NCBI GenBank assembly: GCA_900095095.1
Contig: FMBT01000309.1
Span: 186,001 to 250,000 of the forward strand
DNA: 64,000 nt
Direction: 5' to 3'
Origin: Fragilariopsis cylindrus CCMP1102
Lineage: Eukaryota > Bacillariophyta > Bacillariophyceae > Bacillariales > Bacillariaceae
Below the pieces are notes generated by a model. That model worked only from the letters and a program-made list of their open reading frames with translations, did no database searches and was not told the origin of the DNA. Shown here in pieces: positions 55,033 through 64,000 of the stretch (position 1 is its first letter; every line of letters starts with the position of its first letter). Made by a program: the position numbers and the translations under genes.

Positions 55033-55848
55033 TTACGTGTCAGCTGGATCTTCACCAAACGAAAGGACACTCACTCCGTCCTTGTCGACCTTTTTCATGA
55101 TGAAATTGGGTTGACTCATCATAAATCTTGTTTTCATTTCTAAAATACATTTTCCAAGAATTTTAATTGCCTCCTCTTCGGTTAGGTTCTCTTTATATTC
55201 CCGGTCAAAGATCGAAGCACAAAAATATTGTGCGTACCCTTGTGCACCGTACTTTACCTTGTGTAGAGCACCGAAATAATCTAAGTAGTAAAGAGAAACA
55301 GACCCAGGAGCACCCTGTTTGCCTGCGTCATATCCACCAATTAAAACGTTGACTTGGTACGGTCCCTTTCTAATAGCGGTAGCCAGTTCCCCGCGTGCAA
55401 AATTTGCTTGAGCGTGTGTCGAAAGTTTAGTTCCCTCGTTCGAAATTTCGTACAGATTGATATTTTTGGAGACATATCTACGACGGGGTTATTTGTAAAT
55501 AGTAGGAGTGAAAGAGTACACGATTAAATTTGACGATGAGATATAGAGAAGAAGAAATAGGGGGGTAAACAAAACAAAACAAAACAAGCACACACAGCAT
55601 GTATTCGCACTTTACTTCAGTAATTCAGAACGAACGAATAACCGAACGAATAACCGAACGCCATATACGTACTGTGTGAATTGGACTAAGTCAGAGTTTG
55701 CGCCAGAGACCCCCATCATGGAATAATCTGTCAACTTTGCAATTTTGTCAAGATTTTTTTGATACGTGAGAATTGATCGTCCATTGGATTGATCGGCGGC
55801 AATGATTACTCCGCCATTATATGTGATTCCGAATACAGTATCAGCCAT
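55033..55848 (-). CDS. PSMB2: 20S proteasome beta4 subunit (PSMB2)
   Basis: Two exons: 55674-55848 region (ending at 55673) and 55033-55477; intron 55478-55672 (195 bp), donor GTACGT, acceptor CGTAG. CA+A restores VQFTQYVSKNINLYEI, as in human PSMB2 (VQFAEYIQKNVQLYK). Exon 2 was read by hand: HAQANFARGELATAIRKGPYQVNVLIGGYDAG, then GSVSLYYLDYFGALHKVKYGAQGYAQYF and RFMMSQPNFIMKKVDKDGV, ending at TAA 55033. About 207 residues, the normal size. The N-terminus MADTVFGITYNGG begins directly with the mature strand and lacks the catalytic Thr, as expected for the inactive beta4. Part of the middle rings of the 20S core. Confidence 0.95.
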
Positions 55849-56921
55849 TTTCCGTTATATTGTTTGAGTGGTGCGGTGGTTATTATGGTGAGTGAGTAAA
55901 TACAGAAGAGTATCAGTTTGAAATAACTATTAGCTCAATAGTAAAGGATTTGTTTGATATTATGCTTGCATTGAGACTTGCCATTTCCTACGTTTACGTG
56001 CATTATTGCACGACAATTTAAACGAAGTAAAAAGAGTGCTATCGAATGTTAGAGTAAGTCACGAGTCACTAGTGAATGAACACACAACTTACTTCAGAGA
56101 TAGAAGTACAGTAGTACTGTATAAGGAGTTAGCAGTCTAGTGAAACTTAGGTAATGTAGCAGGATAAATTCACAGGTAGTAAGGCTTTTATCTATCTCCA
56201 CTCTGAAAAAGAAAAATAACTAGGCTTCATCCACATGTGTCGGAAATTGCGACTGAGGGAATTGCAATATCTCCATCCATCATTACTATTTCTTTTTGTA
56301 CAAGAAAAATGTCAAGCAGTATCATTATTTTGATACAGCATTATTAACTTATCTTAGGTACAATATCAATCAGTCAATCACCAGTTGTTGTTTCAATAAT
56401 ATTGCCGCCTAAGTACAAGTATGTTTTATATTGCTATACAATTTATTTTGACAAGACATTCAGATGATGTCCAACAGTTTCATTCCCAATAATATGTATA
56501 TCCACATCAGGTCAAAATACCCACTATGTGAAAGGAATAAAGCATAAATTATATATTGATTGGGATCTACCAGACACAAAAAGCTTTACGGTGCTTGGAA
56601 TATTTACATATTCATAACAGTTTCCAAATGCAGAAATTAATTGAGAAGAATCGAATCATTTTTCAATTAAAGCTTTACCCCAAAATACAATATTTATTAT
56701 GACGAAATTATAGCTAGGCTATTCAAAACTTTATATTAATAAAGCATATTTTGGAATGAATGAATCATTTCGTCTTCAGTAATTCCGGATGATCCATAAG
56801 TGTGATCCTGGCCTACTTTCTTCGTTCCTCTGCTCAGAAAATATGCGGCGGTAAAAATAATTGTTACCTTTGCAATTGGAGCATTCTACCATCAAGTTAG
56901 TTTATGGCAGAATTCTGTTTA
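55849..56921. other. Intergenic region, no gene seen
   Basis: Proteasome gene promoter and MED21 3' flank. Contains an inverted heptamer pair TACAGTA-G-TACTGTA (56107-56121). AT-rich with no coding signal. Confidence 0.45.
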
Positions 56922-57565
56922 TTAGTCTTCAATAATTCCCAATGATTCACATGTATGATCCCGAACAAATTTGCGAACCCTTTTTCTTCGTACCTCTGCT
57001 CGATTATAAGCAACTTCAAGCTTATTTGCTGTTTTGCGATTTTTTTCGAGCAATTCTTCAATGTATTTCATTTGTTCCGTTCGTGTTCTATTCATCCCTG
57101 GTAAGGAGGTTACAAGATCATCAATATCTGCACTCTTCTCCAAAACTGTACTTGCAACCTTTTTCACAAGCTCTGAATCCTTTTCCATTTCAATTTTTCT
57201 ATGTATTCGAATGAAATCTTCTCTTTTCTGTGGGGACGTCGTTGTTATTTTTTTACCATTGCAATCGTATCCGGATCTCCACTTCGATACGAATGCCAAA
57301 ACTCTTCAAAGTCATTCTCTGAGCTTTCATTAATGCTATTGTTAGGACTACTTTCATTATTCACTTGTGTTGTCCCGCCTAAATTACCAGATTCTGGCGC
57401 AACTGCATCTCTGAGACATCTCAACGCTTCGAATAGAGACAGAGAGAAGCCGTCTATTCCTTCCTGTAGTGATGTAATGTGATCTATTTTTTGGTGTTCG
57501 AAATTTGAACTCGGGTTTTCAGTCGGTAGATCCCTATCTTGTACATCTTGACCATCGACTGCCAT
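56922..57565 (-). CDS. MED21: Mediator complex subunit 21
   Basis: About 215 residues if read across one indel. The first part (from MAVDGQDVQDRD, ATG 57565) contains HITSLQEGIDGFSLSLFEALRCLRDAV, the N-terminal helix of MED21, which packs with MED7. The second part (EDFIRIHRKIEMEKDSELVKKVASTVLEKSADIDDLVTSLPGMNRTRTEQMKYIEELLEKNRKTANKLEVAY) matches the rest of MED21, including the DIDxLIDSLP motif. The halves are in different frames: one more A in the seven-A run (57248-57254) joins AMVKK to ITTTSPQKR. MED21 is a middle-module Mediator subunit that links transcription factors to Pol II; RPB3 lies in the same window, but the two are 40 kb apart. The frame extends upstream to 57763 from TTG. Confidence 0.85.
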
Positions 57566-58619
57566 TTTCTTCGTAAACGGTTCAGAAAGGTTGTGTTGGT
57601 GTTCGTACACCGAATATAACAGGAATTGGGAAGCTCGCTTTTTTAATTGTTGTGTTTGTTTGTTTTGACGATACGGATCAAATTTATGATATAGCATTTC
57701 AACATACAGTAGGTTAGTTCTTGTCGGCGTGACATAAGTCCCGCGGGATTCAATTATAACCAAAAGATTACACGGTACTTTTGGTCAATTTGATGCTTGC
57801 CATATCTCTGTTGATTTATAGTTTCATTTCTTCCTCTCTACCCCCACTTTTTATTCTTTTTTTGGATATGATACATTGGTGGTCACTCGTCAAAACTTCA
57901 GAAGCAAAGCTTGCTATTCCTTAGACCTTACTTGCTGCATAAAATTTAAGTTCAACATAAAAAAGGAATCACTACATTCATTTGGATGGAGAATTTTTGT
58001 ATGAGAAGATGATGTGATGTGAATGAGTAACTTTGCCAAGAATGAGAGCATTATCTATATGAGAGATGATCTGATAGGTACTGGTATGGTGTGGCAGTGC
58101 AATGTTGCATTGTATGACACTCATTTTGCGGGTTTGCTATGTATAGGTAAGTGTAACATGCAATTTTTCAATAACAACTGTCCCTCTACATCCACAGAGA
58201 ATTCCTAGCTTTTCTCATTATTTAGAAAAAATTAAACAGTTTAAAATTATTGTATAAAAAGTTACTTAATATATTTATCAAACTGTACATTATTTAAAAA
58301 GTGGTTCTGAAATTTGAATAAAATACAGCACTCCCAAGTTAAAGTGGAGGTCCCATTATTGAAATGAAATCATTCCGTGTTGGTTAGTTGAATACCATCT
58401 CTCGCATTCCCGTGCATTTGAACATTACATATTGTTCCAGCTTTTGCCTCACTTTTGTACATATCTTATCTTGTGGAGATTTATTCAAGAATATATTGTA
58501 TATTGTATATTATATTATATAGCTATGATGATACGATGATGCTTTAATGTAATGTAGTATTCATTATTTTTGTCGTGTTAATGTGAAAAAGACAGATGGT
58601 TACCAAAGTTTTTCTGGAT
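57566..58619. other. Intergenic region, no gene seen
   Basis: MED21 promoter and ClpX 3' flank. A small open frame at 58023-58208 lacks recognisable features. Contains AT-rich TGTATATTGTATATT repeats near 58495-58525 and TACAGTA at 57705. Confidence 0.4.
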
Positions 58620-61600
58620 TTAGGCTGCTGTTAATTCGTCGTCGTCATCAATTTCAACAGCATCAATTTCCACAGGATCAGCTCCAGAAATTTCTTCTTC
58701 ATTGTCTCCATTCATCGTCAATTCTTCATACAATTCAACCGTCATATTATCTTTCAGTAGAATGGGTTTTCTTTCTCCACGAACTGCAGCAGCGTCAACA
58801 TAAACTGTATGGACATCCGATAAAGAAGGCACCACATATTGTGTCTCCATCAATACTTGATCTGTTATAGACCGCAATCCACGAGCACCTGTACCACGCG
58901 TAAAAGCCGTCTTGGCAATTTCTTGCAAACCACAATCAGTTACATGGAACTTGACATCATCGATGGCAAATAAACGTTTGTATTGTTTGATGATAGAGTT
59001 GCGAGGTACGGTGAGAATGTCGACCAAGTTGTCAAGGTCAAGACCCTTTGTTGACACAATCACAGGAAAACGTCCTACAAATTCAGGAATCATCCCAAAT
59101 TCAACCAAATCTTTTGGAATTACGTTATCAAAGCAACGGCTCTGAACCTTAGGATCATTAATCTTTTTCTTCATCTCTGCCCCGAACCCAATGGATGCAG
59201 CGTTGGTTCGTTGATTTACTATTCGATCCAGACCTGAAAAGGCGCCTCCACAGATAAAGAGGATATTTGTGGTATCGATTTGCAAAAAGTCACCACGAGG
59301 ATTCTTCCGGCCTGGTTCCTATATATTTCATATGATTATTAATAGTACAGAAATAGTAATTAGAGTTGATCATAAAATCACAGAAGGCTAAACACCATAC
59401 AACAGTATTTTCATTTAAGCTGAGTCCTGCCATTGTCAGTTTTCTTCTTCTTACCTTTGGAACATTTACAACATTGCCTTCGACTATTTTCAAAAGCGCA
59501 TGTTGAACCCCTTCTCCAGAAACATCCCGACTTATACTGACATTGCCCCCAGACTTTCGAATCTTATCGGTCTCATCGATGTAGATGATTCCTTTTTGAG
59601 CTCGTTCTATATCCTGACCACTTTCAAGGTATAACTTGAAAAGGACACTTTCTACATCTTCTCCGACGTATCCTGCTTGAGTAAGGCAGGTAGCATCCGC
59701 TATCACCAAGGGGACGTCCATCAGTCGTGCTAGCGTCTTAATCAAATGAGTCTTTCCACTCCCGGTAGGACCAAGTAGCATAAGGTTGCTCTTGTCAATT
59801 TCGCATTCTTCAATGTCTGCTGCAAAGTTGGAATCGGCAATACTGTTAATATCTGCCGCACCGGTCATATTATTTTTACTTTACCGTACTGAGTTAGATC
59901 CAAATCCGCCAATCTCTAACAGTTTGTCCACCACCGACATTCGAGATTGTGAGTTATTTTCCTCCTGTTGAAGACCACCAGTGGCCCGTCTCGCTGCCTG
60001 TGCCGCTTGGGCATCGACGACAGATATTCTTTTGTAATGATTATAAACTCCTACAGATAATGCCACCTTAACATTACTTTGTCCGATCACGTATTCATCT
60101 AATCCACGTCGAACTTCACGGGGTGTCGGTATGCGCCTCACTGGTGGGGGTGGTTGGATTTGATCAGCTACGTTTTGATCGTTCAAAGAGTCGCTTTCAA
60201 TCTGGGTTTCGTCGATAAAATTGCCTTCGCGGCTATTTCCCCCCTTAATAGTAGAATTGTACCGTCTAGGAGCATCATCAGGAATCTGCGAAGTATTATG
60301 TTACATTATCGAAATACAAGAGAGAAATATAAAGCGAGCGAGAAAGATTTAAAATAAAAAAATGTTTCGTCGTTGTGAGTGATCGAGTTCGTGTTATTAT
60401 GTAATTAATTGCAGATAACTTTGATGCCCTTATTTATGCATCACGTGTCACCAGTTCATTGTTTGGACACAACGACAGTTACATCACAATGAGCAGCAAC
60501 GACACTACTTACATGACGCATTATGATTTCATGTTCATTTCCGGCGGCCTCATTTTTCTTTTTGGCAACCAGATATTCCTCGTGAGAGGATCCGTCCTCG
60601 TCACTATGACCATTGCGATTATCGGATGGGTTTGCTGGTGGTGCTGATGCTGCAACAAACCATCCAGCACAGCTTGCACTTGAAGAAAGAAAAATATTTA
60701 AAAGGTAGTTGGTATTGATTGATGATTGCAAAATAATGCGAATGTGCGTGTGAGATTATTATTAGTATTAGATCTTAATTTGAGCTCGTTCAAACGAAGC
60801 TCTTATCATCTTTTATTTTTTTAAGATTATTAATATGTAGAAGAACTTACCAGTAAAACGTATTGTCTTCGAAATCACATTTAAATGTGACTGTTGTTCC
60901 ACATTTAGGACAACGATGCCGTCCAGAACCACCGCCACTACCACCTCCTCCACCTCCGTTGCGATAGATTACAGGATTACTACCGAGATGGTGACTCCTC
61001 CTTGTTGCTCTTGTTGTCGTTGTTCGGCCGAAGGAGGAGGAGGGTACGGTGTTGTGTTATCTCCTCCACCGATATTAGATGATGATGATAATAATGATGT
61101 GTTGTAAATAGGATTAAACTTCGAATTACAATTACTACTCAAAGTGGAGAAAGAAGAAGAAGAAATTATATGTTTTTTTCCACCGCGCTGGTGATGTCGA
61201 AATTTCTACGTGAATCGCCGTAGTAAACGTCACCTTTTGATGCGCAGTTGTTATTGACACCAAACTGTGAATTTTGCGTAGTAGTATCTTCCTTCGTTGT
61301 GAAAGAGTTTTTACTACTACTACTACTACTACTATGGTCATCTTCGTTATAACTATCGTCGTGCTCATCATCATCTTCATCATCATCAATATAATCATAT
61401 GCCACAGCTGGTAATGGATATGCAATAGGATCTTTAGCAGTAGTCGTGGAAAAATAAGTGGCTTGATGATATGATCGAAATTCTTGATCCCGTAGCGATG
61501 AGGAAGTGAATTTTTTTCGACCGCAAGTCGCATAGGTCGATCTGAGTATTCTAGAATTGTTATTACCAACAATTTCTGTTAGAGATAACGCCTTTTTTGA

Positions 61601-61636
61601 TGCTTTCCGCAACATTATTGAAGTTGTTGCGTTCAT
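58620..61636 (-). CDS. CLPX: ClpX, organellar AAA+ unfoldase of the ClpXP protease
   Basis: Exons: 60851-61636, 60513-60678, 59455-60285 and 58620-59318; introns of 172, 227 and 136 bp with GT-AG ends. The N-terminus ([21 protein letters not shown] and on to [11 protein letters not shown]) is a clear mitochondrial presequence. A zinc finger is built across a splice site: [20 protein letters not shown] then CASCAGWF. Then [24 protein letters not shown], Walker [28 protein letters not shown], Walker [25 protein letters not shown] and the sensor-2 [12 protein letters not shown]. Breaks: one base seems missing in the seven-A run at 61173-61179 and another near 60994, both before the zinc finger; and an in-frame TAA (59881-59883) lies in the loop before Walker A. 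The unfoldase feeds substrates to ClpP. Confidence 0.92.
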
Positions 61637-62982
61637 TGTTGATGTATTTAATTTAATTTAATTTAGTTTTTATGTTTTTATTTTATTATGGGAAATGAAA
61701 AATTGGGAGAAGACCAAAGAAGAGACAAGCGTTAATACGTGCTAATAAAATGAAAAAAACGTGCAAAAAAAGATGACGTCTACCGGAGGATGCTCTTCGC
61801 CGGAAGAATCGTGCAAAAACGCACGTAAATTACCTCTACGCAGGCCTCAAGAGAATTAAATTCTTTCACTTGCTTTTTTTAATTTTTGAGTCGCACTAAG
61901 TGCGTAACAAACCTGCGGCACTAAAGTTTAACACAAAAAAACGTGAACGACACAGAACAAGTTAAAAATATACCTTAAAAACACCCGTGACGCACACTTC
62001 CAAAAACAAAATCGCCAAAAGCATACGTATTGCAATCCCAAGAATAATTTCATTCCCTTTTCTAATTGTATGGATTACTGTATTTTGACTTGTATTTTAT
62101 TACCAACTCACAATTACACAATCAACCAATAGTGTGGTCAGTGCCAAAACTTTTGCAACCGAAATATGTCTGTAGTTTATAGTAAGCCCAGTCCAGTCAG
62201 CTTGATCAGATAAAATGTGCTGGAAGGTAGCTTCATTTAATATGTATAGATCAACCACTTTGATGACTTGGGATGGGGGAGCTCTACTCGGCTCTAAAGA
62301 GAGTAGTTGTTTGCAAGCTCTTCTGTGTAACAGAATAAAGTATAGGTGTGCAAGGTTTAAGATGATTGTTCCTGCTGCTGAATCTTCAAACCTAATATAT
62401 GTTCACGAGGACCCATCCAGTGGTCACCTGATGAATGATTTGTACTGCTACCGCTAACTATGCTTGCTTGTATCTACAATCTATCTTCTGCATAACTTAC
62501 ATGCAGTCTTCTATGTAAAAAAATCCTAATGGTCAGCGATGTTTCTTAGTTTGCTTCATATTTGACTATCTTAGTGGATACACACTAATAATAGAGTAGC
62601 TTATGTTATGGTAGAAGATAAACTAGCACAATAAGCATCACAATAACTTGTGATCTTGTCGAAGCACAGCATGTCACTCATCGCGCGCGTTGATGCGCCT
62701 TTTCTCTTGATGGCGTAGGCAGACCAGCCATAATAGTACATTCCATCAGGAGCCGAATTCCTGATACACTCACTTTTACCGGTTAGTTATTATTTTATCG
62801 GACCTGTTAAGTTGCTTACGTCGTAGATATTTGTTCGTTCACGCTTTGGGCGGAATACGAAAATTAACACGGCGCCGCACATATTTCCGTGTATTTTTCC
62901 GTCGAGTTAAAATAATGCCTTCAGGAAACTCATAAAGCCCATCTGGGACTTTTTGCGAACTAACTTTGATCATATATACAAT
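61637..62982. other. Divergent intergenic region
   Basis: About 1.35 kb between ClpX (-) and the Gln-rich gene (+). One TACTGTA (62076). The open frame 62215-62457 (80 codons, ATG) has no clear homology and is not called; a weak resemblance to a retroelement RNase H stretch is noted elsewhere. Confidence 0.4.
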
Positions 62983-63900
62983 ATGCCGTTCTCTAGAGTT
63001 GGTGTAATGCCAGAACCAGCACCTCCATCCTATGAACAACAAAAACATAATAAAGAGGATTTGATAATGAAAGGATCCAATAGGAGCAGCCGATCCAAGG
63101 GGATTACAATAGAGGTAAGTGCTTTTAATAAAGAAAAAAAGATTTTTTTAATTCCTTCTTTTTTAGATCAATTTATATTTGTTCGTTAGATGGAAATAAC
63201 AGTATCTTTCAGTACTACTTTCTTGTCGTATTCGAAATTAAATCTATGATTTCCAAAGTCCAATCAATAACCATTGGTCATATCGTCTCAGAAATTAAGT
63301 TTAGCTTAGCTTTTGCTGAAACATACTTGTGCATTAATTAATTTTTTAACTAAGATTTTTTTGTGTCTATCTTTTTTTCGACTTTTTTTTTCTTGCTGTG
63401 CTGTGTCTCTTGAACTTATCAAATACCAAATACAACCCAACAAAACTGAATACATACAGGATTTGAAAAAACAAACAAGACTTCGTTTGGCTCAGGAACA
63501 AACTACCGAACCTGCTTATAAAGAACAAACACAAGTCGGTCGTGGAGAACAATTGTATCCCCATCAAAATAAAAACCACACCTATTCAGCAACAACTCCA
63601 ACTCCGACAGTGTTATATCCTCAACAATATAATAATCAAAATTATCCTCTTCAGCAGCAGCATAATCAACAGCAACATATGATGACGACGACGACGACGG
63701 GGGCCAATTATACAGAACCGATTATTCATACAAGTAGTTCTGATCACGGCGAGCAGCAACATCAATTCCAACAACAGCAGCAGCAGCAACAGTCCAATGG
63801 ATATTTAGGAGCACGTGCTAGCCACGACCTAAACTACATGCAGCCGCAAAATCAGAATGTTTATCCTACTGGTCCCCCTCCAACAGATAGTCATATACAG
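62983..63900 (+). CDS. Gln-rich PPSY-containing protein, 3' end outside the window
   Basis: Two exons in view: 62983-63114 (44 codons) and 63460-63900 (147 codons); the donor at 63901 (GTAAGC) shows that the gene continues past 64000. Intron 63115-63459 has donor GTAAGT and acceptor ACATACAG, phase 0; removing it gives RSKGITIEDLKKQTRLRLAQEQ, a smooth helix. The N-terminus MPFSRVGVMPEPAPPSYEQQ has a PPSY motif of the kind bound by WW domains. Exon 2 is rich in Gln, Thr and Asn with a CAG/CAA run. No signal peptide. Function unknown; probably cytosolic or nuclear. Confidence 0.72.
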
Positions 63901-64000
63901 GTAAGCTATTACTGTTCGGCATGTAGTCATTATATTGAATAAGTCTTTGACTTTATTTACTCATACACGAATAAATTTGTTTTCCTTTGAACCGTTATCG

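Noticed and set aside
62215-62457. 80-codon frame with a GGALLGSKESS stretch slightly like a copia RNase H segment
   Set aside because: The catalytic Asp/Glu residues and spacing are absent and no other retroelement part is nearby.
1-64000. tRNA, rRNA or CRISPR features
   Set aside because: No B-box-like GGTTCGAATC cloverleaf, rRNA segment or regularly spaced repeat array was found on reading both strands.

Overview
This is a gene-dense, AT-rich nuclear segment from a photosynthetic stramenopile, most likely a diatom. The strongest clue is the HCF136 homologue (10791-12253). It begins with a secretory signal ending in a TAFAP motif, the type of presequence used to enter plastids of red-algal origin, followed by a twin-arginine thylakoid-lumen signal. 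The genes carry short GT-AG introns (about 100-400 bp), asparagine/serine-rich linkers and trinucleotide repeats. Species cannot be told from the sequence alone.

Layout. 1-9.7 kb: a single-pass protein with a beta-helix-like ectodomain (+), a protein kinase (-), an alpha/beta hydrolase (-), an ALKBH7-type dioxygenase (+) and a retroviral-type aspartyl protease (-). 10.8-18.6 kb: HCF136 (-), COX15 (-), an RluA-type pseudouridine synthase with a third exon recovered by hand (+) and RPB3 (-). 19.1-34 kb: a fatty-acid-elongation dehydratase fused to a Rossmann-like module (-), glucosidase II alpha (+), an ArfGAP (-), CAF-1 p60 (+) and a SUMO protease whose catalytic-cysteine exon was recovered by hand (-). 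36.5-44.4 kb: four neighbouring signal-peptide plus single-TM proteins, three of which look like diverged paralogues. 44.7-54.3 kb: a PfkB sugar kinase (+), an unknown protein (-), EB1 (+), a DUF4954-like beta-helix protein (-) and an ACAD10/11-type kinase-like protein (+). 55-64 kb: proteasome beta4 (-), Mediator MED21 (-), organellar ClpX (-) and the start of a Gln-rich protein (+) that runs off the window.

Most genes are unrelated housekeeping genes packed on alternating strands, so no operon-like logic is expected. The exception is the membrane-protein cluster at 36.5-44.4 kb, the best candidate for an undescribed family. Other items of note are the dehydratase-Rossmann fusion, a bipartite intergenic motif (CGGGACTGG...ATCACGGACT) upstream of three genes, a strongly enriched heptamer TACTGTA in non-coding DNA, and a 22-nt microexon.

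Eight genes can be read through only if one-base indels are assumed, mostly a missing base in a short homopolymer, and ClpX also has an in-frame TAA. The pattern looks like consensus error in a long-read or draft assembly rather than eight pseudogenes. Coding coordinates below span these breaks and say where they are. Many of the longest open frames begin at TTG or GTG; the first plausible ATG is given instead.
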